From positions 1 to 14,004 of the forward strand of contig JAHEGF010000067.1 of the NCBI GenBank assembly GCA_024645155.1: a DNA stretch of 14,004 nt. Direction: 5' to 3'. Below, piece after piece: positions 5,606 to 13,902 of this stretch (its first letter is position 1; every line of letters starts with the position of its first letter). Under the pieces are notes generated by a model. That model saw only the letters and a program-made list of their open reading frames with translations, had not been told where the DNA came from and searched no databases. The DNA comes from Phyllobacteriaceae bacterium. GTDB lineage: Bacteria > Pseudomonadota > Alphaproteobacteria > Rhizobiales > Rhizobiaceae. A program made the position numbers and the translations under genes.

Positions 5606-8142
5606 GCGATACGAAATCTGATGACGACAAAACGCTGAGCGTCGGCACGAAGAAAACGCTGACGTTGAAGCGATCGGGTGTTGAGCAGGGAACCGTGCGG
5701 CAGAACTTCTCGCATGGCCGCTCGAAATCTGTTGTCGTAGAAACGAAAAAGCGGCGGTTCTCGCGCCCCGATGAAGCTGCGGCAACGCCCACGGTCACGC
5801 TCAAGCCGCGTGCCCAGCCGGCACCCCCTGCCGCCGAAGCACCGGCGGCGCCGCAAACACCGGCGCCACAGGCTGGTGGGGCGGCTGCCGGAGATCTCTC
5901 GGGTCAGGAACTCGAAGCGCGCCGCCGGGCGCTGGAAACTGCCAAGGTACGCGAAGTTGAAGACCGCGCTAAGGCCGCTGAGGATGCAAAGCGCCTTGCC
6001 GAAGAAGACAAGAAACGCAAGCGTGAACGCGAGAAGCTTACCGCGCAACAGGTTGAGGATGAAGCACGTCTGGCAAAGGAAGCAGTTGAGCGCAAGCGTG
6101 CTGAAGATGAAGCACGCGCACGCAGCGCCGACATTCCACCTGAGGACGGTTACGTCAAGGAAAACGAGCGGGGCCGCTCTTCGCCGGCAGCCGTCAAGCG
6201 GCCTGCCAAGGATGAAGCCCCACGCCCGGCAAAGCCGCGCGCCGACGATCAGCGCCGCCGCGGCAAGCTGACGTTGACGAAAGCGCTGAGTGGCGACGAA
6301 AATCGTGGCCGGTCGCTGTCGTCGATGCGCCGCCGGCAGGAAAAGTTCAAGCGCTCGCAAAACCAGGAGCCGCGCGAAAAAATCCAGCGCGAAGTCGTAT
6401 TACCCGAGACAATTTCCATTCAGGAACTGGCGCAGCGCATGTCGGAGCGGTCCGTCGAAGTGATCAAGTTCCTGATGAAGGAAGGCCAGATGTTGAAGCC
6501 TGGCGATATCATTGATGCCGATACCGCAGAACTGATTGCCTCGGAATTTGGCCACACGGTAAAGCGCGTTTCCGAATCGGATATCGAGGAAGGCTTGTTT
6601 GACACTGTTGACGACACTGGAAACCTCAAACCGCGGCCTCCGGTTGTCACTATCATGGGTCACGTCGATCACGGCAAGACATCGCTGCTTGACGCCATTC
6701 GCAATGCCAACGTCGTGGCAGGCGAAGCCGGCGGCATTACCCAGCACATCGGTGCCTACCAAATCGAAAAGAACGGCCAGAAGATAACCTTTATCGATAC
6801 GCCCGGCCACGCCGCGTTTACCGCCATGCGTGCTCGCGGCGCCCAGGCCACGGATATCGCTATCCTTGTTGTTGCTGCCGATGACAGCGTGATGCCCCAG
6901 ACCATTGAATCGATCAATCACGCCAAGGCGGCCGAGGTTCCGATAATCGTTGCGATCAACAAGATCGACAAGCCGGATGCCGACGCCCAGAAGGTGCGCA
7001 CCGAATTGCTGCAGCACGAGGTCTTTGTTGAATCCATGGGTGGCGAGGTGCTCGACGTCGAGGTTTCCGCGACCAAGGGCACCAATCTAGACAAGCTGCT
7101 GGAAACGATCCTGCTGCAGGCCGAACTGCTTGACCTGAAAGCCAATCCCGACCGCAACGCCGAAGGCACGGTTATTGAAGCCAAACTCGACAAGGGCCGC
7201 GGTTCCGTCGCCACCATCCTGATCCAGGCTGGCACATTGCGTCCGGGCGACATCTTGGTTGCAGGCGATGAATGGGGCCGTGTTCGCGCCATTATTGACG
7301 ACAAGGGTGAGCAACTCGATGAGGCAGGTCCGGCCATGCCGGTCGAGGTCCTTGGACTTCAGGGCGCGCCTTTGGCCGGTGATCGTGTGGCCGTGGTCGA
7401 CAACGATGCCCGCGCCCGCGAAATATCGGAATACCGTCAGCGTTTGTCACGCGAGAAGGCGGTTGCCAGGCAGGCTGGACAACGCGGATCCCTCGAACAG
7501 ATGATGACCCAGCTTCAAGACAGCGGCCTGAAGGAATTCCCGCTGGTGATCAAGGGCGATGTTCAGGGCTCGGTCGAGGCCATCATCACCGCTTTGGAAA
7601 AGCTGGGTACCGAAGAAGTTGCGGCGCGAGTCGTCCATTCGGGTGTCGGAGGCATTACAGAAACGGATATTTCACTTGCCGAGGCCACCGATGCGGCAAT
7701 CCTTGGCTTCAACGTCCGTGCCAACAAGCAGGCCCGCGATGCCTCGGAAAAAGCCGGTGTCGAGATTCGCTACTACAAGATCATTTATGATCTGGTCGAT
7801 GACATCAAGGCGGCCATGTCGGGCATGCTATCGCCGGAGCGCCGCGAGACTTTCCTCGGCAATGCCGAAATCCTCGAGGTCTTCAATATCACCAAGACCG
7901 GCAAAGTTGCCGGTTGCCGGGTGACTGAAGGCAAGGTAGAGCGCGGCGCTTCCGTGCGCCTTATCCGAGACGATGTCGTAATTCATGAAGGCACACTGAA
8001 AACACTGAAGCGTTTCAAGGACGAAGTGTCGGAGGTGCCGGTCGGCCAGGAATGCGGCATGGCATTTGCCAATTATGAGGACATTCGTGCTGGCGACGTT
8101 ATAGAGGCCTTCCGTGTCGAGGAAGTTGCAAGAACGTTATAG
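5602..8142 (+). CDS. infB: Translation initiation factor IF-2
   Basis: IF-2 is the GTPase that brings formylmethionyl-tRNA to the 30S subunit and promotes subunit joining. The 846-residue protein has a long low-complexity N-terminal region. A basic start (GTKKTLTLKRSG) is followed by an Ala/Pro stretch at about residues 70-95 and a charged, coiled-coil-like segment rich in Glu, Lys and Arg. An IF2_N domain starts at about 264 (VVLPETISIQELAQRMSE). The G domain has GHVDHGKT at 353-360, DTPGH at 399-403, NKID at 453-456 and SATKG at 489-493. Beta-barrel and C-terminal tRNA-binding domains complete it (GKVERGASVRLIRDD, FKDEVSEVPVGQECGM). The ATG at 5602 overlaps the upstream stop as ATGA. The length is normal for alphaproteobacteria. 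No internal alternative start was supported. Confidence 0.98.
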   Translation: MSDTKSDDDKTLSVGTKKTLTLKRSGVEQGTVRQNFSHGRSKSVVVETKKRRFSRPDEAAATPTVTLKPRAQPAPPAAEAPAAPQTPAPQAGGAAAGDLSGQELEARRRALETAKVREVEDRAKAAEDAKRLAEEDKKRKREREKLTAQQVEDEARLAKEAVERKRAEDEARARSADIPPEDGYVKENERGRSSPAAVKRPAKDEAPRPAKPRADDQRRRGKLTLTKALSGDENRGRSLSSMRRRQEKFKRSQNQEPREKIQREVVLPETISIQELAQRMSERSVEVIKFLMKEGQMLKPGDIIDADTAELIASEFGHTVKRVSESDIEEGLFDTVDDTGNLKPRPPVVTIMGHVDHGKTSLLDAIRNANVVAGEAGGITQHIGAYQIEKNGQKITFIDTPGHAAFTAMRARGAQATDIAILVVAADDSVMPQTIESINHAKAAEVPIIVAINKIDKPDADAQKVRTELLQHEVFVESMGGEVLDVEVSATKGTNLDKLLETILLQAELLDLKANPDRNAEGTVIEAKLDKGRGSVATILIQAGTLRPGDILVAGDEWGRVRAIIDDKGEQLDEAGPAMPVEVLGLQGAPLAGDRVAVVDNDARAREISEYRQRLSREKAVARQAGQRGSLEQMMTQLQDSGLKEFPLVIKGDVQGSVEAIITALEKLGTEEVAARVVHSGVGGITETDISLAEATDAAILGFNVRANKQARDASEKAGVEIRYYKIIYDLVDDIKAAMSGMLSPERRETFLGNAEILEVFNITKTGKVAGCRVTEGKVERGASVRLIRDDVVIHEGTLKTLKRFKDEVSEVPVGQECGMAFANYEDIRAGDVIEAFRVEEVARTL

Positions 8143-8171
8143 AGCGCCTGCACTGGCAAGTTTGTTGCTTT

Positions 8172-8190
8172 CGCCGGGCACTGTCCGGCG
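8172..8190 (+). other. Small hairpin in the infB-rbfA gap
   Basis: CGCCGG (8172-8177) pairs with CCGGCG (8185-8190), with a possible G-U pair inside and a five-base loop. It lies in the 69-base spacer between infB and rbfA. No T-tract follows, so it is not an intrinsic terminator. It may only stabilise or process the mRNA. The spacer is otherwise featureless. Confidence 0.4.
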
Positions 8191-8211
8191 GCGGATACCG
8201 AGACGAGTTGA

Positions 8212-8622
8212 ATGTCCAGATTTGAATCCCCCAAAGGTCCGTCCCAGCGGCAATTACGCGTTGGCGAACAGGTTCGTCATGCGCTCGCCGGGGTCATCCA
8301 GCAGGGCGACATTCGTGATCCGGTCCTCGAAGGCGTTGTGCTTTCGGTGTCCGAAGTGCGCATGTCGCCGGATTTAAAAATCGCCACCGCATTTGTAACC
8401 GCCCTCGGCGTGGCCGACATGGCGCCGGTCATCAAGGCACTTGCCCATAATGCGAGGTTCATCCGAGGTCGCGTCTCCGGTAGTCTGAAACACATGAAAT
8501 ACATGCCTGAATTCCGGTTTCTTGCAGATACATCCTTTGACAATTTCGACAAGATAGAACGCCTGTTGCGCTCGCCAGAGGTCGCCCGCGACCTTGGTCA
8601 TGACGGCGACGGGGATAGCTGA
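8212..8622 (+). CDS. rbfA: 30S ribosome-binding factor RbfA
   Basis: RbfA binds the immature 30S subunit near the 5' end of 16S rRNA and is needed for its maturation, especially in the cold. The 136-residue protein is a single KH-like domain. Visible signatures are GEQVRHALAGVIQQGDIRDP, VVLSVSEVRMSPDLKIATAFVT and the C-terminal RFIRGRVSGSLKHMKYMPEFRFLADTSFDN. The length is usual for the family. ATG 8212 gives MSRFESPKGPSQRQLRVGEQ, the common alphaproteobacterial beginning; the Shine-Dalgarno is weak (GAG within GACGAG). The stop TGA (8620-8622) overlaps the truB ATG by one base, so the two are translationally coupled. Position after infB is the standard one. Confidence 0.95.
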   Translation: MSRFESPKGPSQRQLRVGEQVRHALAGVIQQGDIRDPVLEGVVLSVSEVRMSPDLKIATAFVTALGVADMAPVIKALAHNARFIRGRVSGSLKHMKYMPEFRFLADTSFDNFDKIERLLRSPEVARDLGHDGDGDS

Positions 8623-9602
8623 TGGCCCGGCACCGCAAGAACAGGGGACGCCCGGTATCTGGCTGGGTCATTCTCGACAAGCCGGAGGGTCTGGGATCGA
8701 CGGAGGCGGTTTCGAAAGTCAAATGGCTGTTTTCTGCCAGCAAGGCAGGCCACGCCGGTACGCTTGATCCGCTGGCATCCGGATTGCTGCCGATCGCGCT
8801 TGGCGAAGCAACCAAAACGGTTCCCTATGTGATGGACGGTACGAAGGTTTACCAGTTCACTGTCGCATGGGGTGAGGAAAGAACAACAGATGATCGTGAG
8901 GGCGCGGTCGCCAAACACGCTGAAATGCGACCATCGCGCGCCGAAATCGAAGCAATTCTTCCTGGGTACCGCGGATCGATATCGCAGGTTCCGCCGAAAT
9001 TTTCCGCTATCAAGATTGCCGGCGAACGCGCCTATGACCTTGCCCGTGATGGCGAAATCGTCGAGATACCCGAAAGGTCTGTTGAAATCGACCGCCTCGA
9101 CCTGGTGGGTATGCCCGATGCCGATCACGCTGAATTCGAGGTCGAGTGCGGCAAAGGGACCTATGTACGCGCCCTGGCCCGCGATTTCGGCCGCGATCTC
9201 GGGTGTTTTGGTCATGTTTCGTCGCTGCGGCGTATCGAGGTTCTGCCCTTTGGGGAAGATGATCTCGTAACTCTGGATGCACTTGAGGCGGCTCTGCCGA
9301 TGGTTGAGCCCGGCGAGGCGCAAAAAACCTGCGAAGTTGAGGATGCCGACCCCCCTGTCAATCGATTCAGGGATATTGACGGATATCTCATTGAAACCGG
9401 AGCAGCACTTGAGTGCTTGCCGCATGTGGCGCTGAGCGATGAAGCAGCAACTCGGGTGCGCTTGGGAAACCCGGTCATTTTACGTGGCCGTGATGCGCCC
9501 GCCCAAGCCGATGAAGCCTATGTGACCGCGCGCGGAAAGTTGCTGTCGATCGGACGGATTGAAGCTGGGCAATTCAAGCCAAAACGCGTATTTGCAATAT
9601 AA
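8622..9602 (+). CDS. truB: tRNA pseudouridine(55) synthase
   Basis: TruB converts U55 in the T-loop of tRNA to pseudouridine. The 326-residue protein begins RPVSGWVILDKPEGLGST, the typical N-terminus. The catalytic motif KAGHAGTLDPLASGLLP places the nucleophilic aspartate at residue 49. Further conserved parts are YQFTVAWGEERTTDD, the segment QVPPKFSAIKIAGERAYDLAR, and the late motif GTYVRALARDFGRDLG. The C-terminal region (about 250-320, with LGNPVILRG and a final basic KPKRVFAI) is the PUA-like domain. The ATG overlaps the rbfA stop (TGATG). This is the last recognisable gene of the rimP operon here, because rpsO and pnp do not follow it. Confidence 0.96.
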   Translation: MARHRKNRGRPVSGWVILDKPEGLGSTEAVSKVKWLFSASKAGHAGTLDPLASGLLPIALGEATKTVPYVMDGTKVYQFTVAWGEERTTDDREGAVAKHAEMRPSRAEIEAILPGYRGSISQVPPKFSAIKIAGERAYDLARDGEIVEIPERSVEIDRLDLVGMPDADHAEFEVECGKGTYVRALARDFGRDLGCFGHVSSLRRIEVLPFGEDDLVTLDALEAALPMVEPGEAQKTCEVEDADPPVNRFRDIDGYLIETGAALECLPHVALSDEAATRVRLGNPVILRGRDAPAQADEAYVTARGKLLSIGRIEAGQFKPKRVFAI

Positions 9603-9639
9603 AGGGTAACGCTGATTTACAGAATGAATGGAAAGACGG

Positions 9640-11067
9640 ATGATCGAGAAACGTGAATTCTACATTGATGGAAAATGGGTAAAACCGGCGGTAGCCAACG
9701 ATCTTGAAGTAATCGATCCGGCAACCGAAGAGCCTTGTGCCGTAATCTCGCTTGGATCGGGTGCTGATGTTGATCGAGCGGTTGCCGCGGCACGCGCGGC
9801 ATTCCCCGCCTGGAGCAGAACAGGCGTTGCGGAGCGCAAGGCGCTTCTCGAGAAGCTCCTTGGCATCATGAAAGTGCACAATCAGGACATGGCGGAAGCC
9901 ATATCGCTGGAGATGGGCGCCCCGATCGATTTGGCGACTTCTGCCCAGGCGGGCAGCGGCCCATGGCATCTACAGGGGTTTCTCAAGGCAATCGATGACT
10001 TCAATTGGGAAGAAGACTTCGGCGACAAGGGTGAGCGGATTATTCATGAACCGATCGGTGTTTGCGGGCTTATCACGCCGTGGAACTGGCCGGTCAACCA
10101 GATTGCGTTAAAAGTCTTGCCAGCGATTGCGACCGGATGCACATGCGTACTCAAGCCGTCGGAAATTGCACCACTGTCGGCGCTCGTATTTGCCGGGATG
10201 ATCGATAAGGCGGGATTCCCCGCAGGCGTGTTCAATCTCGTCAATGGTGACGGTGCCGGCGTCGGATCGGCGTTGTCGGCCCATCCGGATATAGACATGA
10301 TGTCGTTTACCGGTTCGACCCGGGCCGGCATCCTCGTCTCCAAGGCGGCTGCCGATACCGTCAAACGGGTGACGCTCGAACTCGGCGGCAAATCACCGAA
10401 TATCGTTTTTTCCGATGCCGATCTGCAAAAGGCTATTTCCCGCGGTGTGACACATTGCTTCGAAAATACCGGTCAGTCGTGCAATGCGCCGACGCGCATG
10501 CTGGTACAGTCTTCGATCTACGATCAGGCCGTTGATATGGCGGTCAGGGCAGGATCTGACGTCAAGGTCGGCAATCCGCGCGAGCACGGCGACCATATAG
10601 GACCGCTGGTCAGCGAAATGCAGTTCGAAAAGGTTCAGGGTCTGATTGGCGCGGCCATTGATGAAGGCGCACGTCTGGTTCTCGGTGGCCCGGGACGTCC
10701 GGAAGGTTTCAACCGCGGTTACTTTGTCCGCCCCACGATCTTCGCCGATGTCAGCAATGACATGCGCATCGCCCGCGAGGAGGTGTTTGGTCCGGTTCTG
10801 GCAATGATCCCGTTTGATGATGAGGACGAAGCGGTAGAAATCGCCAATGACACGCCCTACGGTCTGGCCGCCTATGTTCAGACAACCGACATCGAGCGCG
10901 CCCACCGTGTCGCCCGCCAGTTGCGCGCCGGCATGGTACGCATCAACAGCCGCGGTCTGTCTGCAGGCACACCGTTTGGTGGCTACAAGCAGTCAGGCAT
11001 CGGCCGCGAGGGTGGCAGGTGGGGCCTGGAAGATTTCGTCGAGACCAAGGTCGTCAGCGGCTGGTAA
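9640..11067 (+). CDS. NAD(P)-dependent aldehyde dehydrogenase, substrate unknown
   Basis: This is a member of the aldehyde dehydrogenase superfamily, which oxidises aldehydes to acids in the cytoplasm. The 475-residue length is typical. Key sites are all present: TPWNW with Asn149 of the oxyanion hole, Lys172 in VLKPSE, the cofactor motif FTGSTRAG with Gly225, the general base Glu247 in LELGGKSP, and the nucleophile Cys281 in GQSCNAPTR. FGGYKQSGIGREGG closes the domain. The GQSCNAPTRM pattern resembles the CddD/succinoylsemialdehyde-pyridine dehydrogenase-like branch, but the substrate cannot be assigned. ATG 9640 (MIEKREFYIDGKWV) is preferred to ATG 9628, since GGAAAG (9630-9635) precedes it and nothing suitable precedes 9628. 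It starts 37 bases after truB with no terminator between. A TATAAA at 9598-9603 could be a -10 box, with only a weak -35. It occupies the place usually held by rpsO. Confidence 0.93.
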   Translation: MIEKREFYIDGKWVKPAVANDLEVIDPATEEPCAVISLGSGADVDRAVAAARAAFPAWSRTGVAERKALLEKLLGIMKVHNQDMAEAISLEMGAPIDLATSAQAGSGPWHLQGFLKAIDDFNWEEDFGDKGERIIHEPIGVCGLITPWNWPVNQIALKVLPAIATGCTCVLKPSEIAPLSALVFAGMIDKAGFPAGVFNLVNGDGAGVGSALSAHPDIDMMSFTGSTRAGILVSKAAADTVKRVTLELGGKSPNIVFSDADLQKAISRGVTHCFENTGQSCNAPTRMLVQSSIYDQAVDMAVRAGSDVKVGNPREHGDHIGPLVSEMQFEKVQGLIGAAIDEGARLVLGGPGRPEGFNRGYFVRPTIFADVSNDMRIAREEVFGPVLAMIPFDDEDEAVEIANDTPYGLAAYVQTTDIERAHRVARQLRAGMVRINSRGLSAGTPFGGYKQSGIGREGGRWGLEDFVETKVVSGW

Positions 11068-11081
11068 GATAACCGGCCAGT

Positions 11082-11894
11082 CTATGCCCGCCAACGTAGC
11101 AGGTGCTTTTCGGCTAATCCGATCAGCGCGTTGACAGCAAGGCCCAGAACCGACAGGACAAGTACTCCCGCCACAAGCTGGTCGGTGGCAAACAGTGACC
11201 CCGCCATCTGGATAAACGCGCCAATGCCTTTTTCTGCTGCAATCAGCTCGGCGGCTACAATTAGGATGATGCCAATTGCCGCTGTGATCCGCATACCCGA
11301 CAATATCGCCGGCAGCGCTCCCGGAAAGAGTATCTTCCGCGCGATTTCCCAACGGTTGAGGCCAAATGACTGACCCATGCGGATCAGCGTGCGATCGACA
11401 TTGTCGATCCCCCCATAGGTGGCGATAACCGTCGGAAAGAAGGTGCCGAACAGGATCAGGCCGACTTTCGAACCTTCACCTATGCCGAACCAGATGATGA
11501 ACAATGGCAGAAGCGCGATTTTCGGGATCGGGAATATGGCCGCGACCAGTGGTGCCAAGCTTGCCCGCATCACCGAAAAAAGGCCGATTGCAAATCCGGT
11601 CGCGATACCAAGGATCGTGCCGAGCACCCATCCGGCACCAAGCCGCGCCAGGCTCGCCGACAGGTGATCCCACAGATTGCCGGATTTCCAAAGGTCATAG
11701 AACGCAGTGCCAACTTCGCTGGGCGCCGGCAGGACAAGGTTTGATATGAATCCGGTACGGCTCCCGGTTTCCCAGATGAAAAGCAGTGCCAGGAAAGTGC
11801 CAATCGACAGCGCGCGAATTGGCTGGTGCCGGAATCCGCCACCGCGAAATGCGACTTCCCTTAGTGGTCTGTCGTGATCTGTAGGAGCGTCCAT
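11082..11894 (-). CDS. NitT/TauT-type ABC importer permease (SsuC/TauC family)
   Basis: This is the membrane channel of an importer for a small organic or inorganic anion, or a related ligand. The 270-residue protein has about six hydrophobic segments, for example near residues 29-41, 88-108, 112-135, 145-160, 204-220 and 238-260. The family hallmark LPAPSEV is at 55-61. The cytoplasmic EAA loop that contacts the ATPase is at about 174-203 (GQSFGLNRWEIARKILFPGALPAILSG). Two starts are possible, 11900 and 11894. AGGA (complement of 11902-11905) is seven bases from 11894 but only one from 11900, so 11894 is chosen. It is the last gene of the minus-strand operon. Its stop faces the aldehyde dehydrogenase stop across 14 bases. 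The substrate is not readable from sequence. Confidence 0.92.
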   Translation of the reverse strand: MDAPTDHDRPLREVAFRGGGFRHQPIRALSIGTFLALLFIWETGSRTGFISNLVLPAPSEVGTAFYDLWKSGNLWDHLSASLARLGAGWVLGTILGIATGFAIGLFSVMRASLAPLVAAIFPIPKIALLPLFIIWFGIGEGSKVGLILFGTFFPTVIATYGGIDNVDRTLIRMGQSFGLNRWEIARKILFPGALPAILSGMRITAAIGIILIVAAELIAAEKGIGAFIQMAGSLFATDQLVAGVLVLSVLGLAVNALIGLAEKHLLRWRA

Positions 11895-11913
11895 GGCCAT
11901 TTCCTGTCTGGTG

Positions 11914-12678
11914 TTATCGAGTCAGTTGCCTGTCTGCCTCCCGCGCCTCGTCATGCAGTTGTTGCCACAAATCGGCACGAATGCTGGCAAGTCCCGGTTT
12001 CAGGATATCCCGGTTTTCCAGATCGTCCGGAACATCCAGGATTTTGCGGATGCGTCCTGGCCTGCGCGATAAAACCGCGATTCGATGCCCAAGCCTGACC
12101 GCCTCTTCGAGGTTGTGCGTAACATAGACCGCGGTGAAACGCTCACGTTGCCACAGATCCACGAGATCTTCCATGAGCAGTTCGCGGGTCTGCGCGTCGA
12201 GCGCTGACAACGGTTCATCCATCAGCAGGATTGCCGGTCGTACGGCAAGCGCGCGTGCAATTGCGACACGCTGCTTCATCCCGCCGGAAATCTGGCGCGG
12301 ATAGGCGTCGCGAAACTCCGACAGGCGTGTTCTTTCAAGAACATCTGCGATCACCGCCTCGCGCCGGGGCACATCGTGAAGATGGCTTTCGAGCGGCAGG
12401 CTGACATTGCCGTGAACAGTTCGCCACGGCAGTAGCGCGAAATCCTGGAAAATGAATGTCAGCGGGTTCAGCGAATCCTCCGGCGGCTCGCCGATCTGTA
12501 TCACGCGCCCGGTTGTCGGACGCTCAAGCCCGCCGATCAGTCGGAGAAGCGTGGACTTGCCGCAACCCGATGGCCCGACAAGGCACAGGATTTCCCCGGC
12601 ACGGATGTCCAGATTGATATCGTCAAGAACCGCCAGATCGTCGTAACTGTGAGTCAGGGCATCAATTTTGAGTTCCAT
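11914..12678 (-). CDS. NitT/TauT-type ABC importer ATPase (SsuB/TauB family)
   Basis: This is the ATP-hydrolysing subunit that drives the importer from the cytoplasmic side. All nucleotide-binding motifs are intact in the 254 residues: Walker A GPSGCGKST at 35-43, Q-loop Gln78 in FIFQDFALLPW, signature ISGGMKQR at 130-137 (Ile replacing the more common Leu), Walker B LLMDEP at 151-156 with Glu155, D-loop SALD, and switch His188 in VTHNLEEA. FQDFALLPW and DEPLSALDAQTR are characteristic of the nitrate/sulfonate/taurine class. The ATG at 12678 gives MELKIDALTHSYDD, with a GGTGGG-like sequence just upstream. It lies 54 bases after the binding-protein stop and 19 bases before the permease start on the same strand, so the three form one operon. 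Confidence 0.95.
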   Translation of the reverse strand: MELKIDALTHSYDDLAVLDDINLDIRAGEILCLVGPSGCGKSTLLRLIGGLERPTTGRVIQIGEPPEDSLNPLTFIFQDFALLPWRTVHGNVSLPLESHLHDVPRREAVIADVLERTRLSEFRDAYPRQISGGMKQRVAIARALAVRPAILLMDEPLSALDAQTRELLMEDLVDLWQRERFTAVYVTHNLEEAVRLGHRIAVLSRRPGRIRKILDVPDDLENRDILKPGLASIRADLWQQLHDEAREADRQLTR

Positions 12679-12732
12679 GACCCACCGTTGTCATCTGCCG
12701 GTTTACGACGATCTTAACCTGATGGTCCCGGT

Positions 12733-13758
12733 CTATTCCATTTCCGCAAAGCTCTTGTCGACCAACGTGTCAATCGTGATCGTACCGGCCACCAGTCCTT
12801 CGGCCTTGAACCAGTCGAGTTGGTGCTGGACAGAGGCGAGATTGAGCTTGCCGTTCGGCTGAAGGCGCATCGATCCAGCCTTGATCGGTCCGGCAGCCTT
12901 TTCAAAAGGCCGGTCCGTGTAGACATATTTGTGGATCAGCATGGTCATTTCCTCGGTCGCCGCCTCGCCGCCGGTCTTGTCGACCATAGAAGCATTGAAG
13001 TCGGCAATGCCTTCCGAATAGGCAGCCATGAAACGCTTCACAAGATCAGGCCTATCGGTGACGTTCGCGGTCGACGTGAATATCGTAGTGACCTGGTAGC
13101 CATCGATGTAGTCGGCAATATCGCCAATAATCTTGGCACCGCCTGAACCGTCGAGGCCCTTTGCAATATGCGGCACGATCGACCACGCGTCGATCTGGCC
13201 AGATTTCAGCGCTCCAATGATTGCGGGCACTTTCTGCAGTGCTTTCAATTGCATGTCGGCGACCGAAAATCCTTCCTTGCTGGCGATTTGCGAAGCCATG
13301 TAGTGAAACGACGATCCCGTTCCGGTTATACCGAAACTGCGGCCCTTAAGGTCCGCCGGGGTTTTCACGCCTGCCTCGAAAGCCGCGTTGGAAACGAGTA
13401 TCTTCTGGCCGTCGACGCCCTTTTCCTCGGTCAATGCACCGCCAATGATTTTGACTGCGCCCTTTTCGGCCAGGTTGATAAGGGCACCCGATATCGCGGT
13501 AACGCCAAAATCGATGTCGCCGGATGCAATCGCAACCGCCATGGGGCCCGCCGCCTGGAAGGTTACCAGTTCCGCATCCAGGTCATGTTTGGCAAACAGA
13601 TCCTTCTCCTTGGCTACAAAGGCCGCAGCATGTGAGGTCAAACTGAGCACGCCAACCTTGATCTTGTCGGCAGCCAGGACATCGGATGCGGTGATCGATA
13701 GGGCGGCCAGGCCCGCAATTGCCGACAGCGCCGTGCGGCGGTTGATTGAAAGGGTCAT
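12733..13758 (-). CDS. NitT/TauT-type ABC importer substrate-binding protein (NMT1/THI5-like)
   Basis: This is the periplasmic ligand receptor of the importer. The 341-residue precursor starts MTLSINRRTALSAIAGLAALS. Its twin arginine (Arg7-Arg8), hydrophobic core and AxA-like site near DVLA-A (about 29/30) make a Tat- or Sec-type signal peptide. The mature part opens KIKVGVLSLTSHAAAFVAKEKDLFAKHDLDAELVTF, then AIASGDIDFGV, typical of the SsuA/TauA/ThiY fold. LKGRSFGITGTGSSFHYMASQIASKEG and QIDAWSIVPHIAKGL continue it. The open frame runs up to 13845, but 13758 is chosen: GGAG lies six bases ahead on the minus strand, and the signal peptide begins directly. The extra N-terminus (with a run of Asn) would mask the signal. 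This is the first gene of the operon. Candidate ligands include nitrate, sulfonates, taurine or pyrimidine-like compounds; none can be chosen. Confidence 0.93.
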   Translation of the reverse strand: MTLSINRRTALSAIAGLAALSITASDVLAADKIKVGVLSLTSHAAAFVAKEKDLFAKHDLDAELVTFQAAGPMAVAIASGDIDFGVTAISGALINLAEKGAVKIIGGALTEEKGVDGQKILVSNAAFEAGVKTPADLKGRSFGITGTGSSFHYMASQIASKEGFSVADMQLKALQKVPAIIGALKSGQIDAWSIVPHIAKGLDGSGGAKIIGDIADYIDGYQVTTIFTSTANVTDRPDLVKRFMAAYSEGIADFNASMVDKTGGEAATEEMTMLIHKYVYTDRPFEKAAGPIKAGSMRLQPNGKLNLASVQHQLDWFKAEGLVAGTITIDTLVDKSFAEME

Positions 13759-13788
13759 GTTATACTCCAATGGCAGATTGTTGTTATT

Positions 13789-13823
13789 GTTTGTCATGCC
13801 GAGGATGGCCGAGCGTTTGTCAT
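13789..13823. repeat. Direct repeat GTTTGTCAT x2 in the leader of the importer operon
   Basis: GTTTGTCAT occurs at 13789-13797 and 13815-13823, two exact copies 26 bases apart. A short doubled GCCGAG lies between them. On the transcribed strand this reads ATGACAAAC twice, 31 and 57 bases before the binding-protein ATG. It may be a regulator-binding site or chance. No regulator gene is visible beside the operon. Confidence 0.3.
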
Positions 13824-13871
13824 ATTGCAAGCTTCGAACGGGCATCGTGGATTATCCGGTATCGGCGAAAA

Positions 13872-13898
13872 ACATTCGGGTCTAGGACATCAGACCCG
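13872..13898 (-). terminator. Intrinsic terminator for the upstream minus-strand gene
   Basis: On the minus strand CGGGTCT and AGACCCG form a perfect seven-base-pair stem (13877-13883 with 13892-13898) around an eight-base loop. AATGTTTTT follows. The plus strand lacks a T-tract after the hairpin, so it works toward the left only. It lies just after the stop codon at 13903-13905. It separates the importer operon from whatever lies upstream. Confidence 0.55.
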
Positions 13899-13902
13899 GT
13901 TG

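Noticed and set aside
5539..6360. A 273-codon minus-strand open frame opposite the start of infB
   Set aside because: Its Arg, Ala and Phe-rich translation is the antisense shadow of the Lys/Glu/Ala-rich N-terminal part of IF-2, with no domain of its own.
8598..9425. A 275-codon minus-strand open frame opposite truB
   Set aside because: It is fully covered by the well-conserved truB and shows no family motif.
13759..13845. An N-terminal extension of the substrate-binding protein (starts at 13845 or 13797)
   Set aside because: The extension, with a run of asparagines, would precede and mask the signal peptide. The start at 13758 has a well-placed GGAG and begins directly at the twin-arginine signal.
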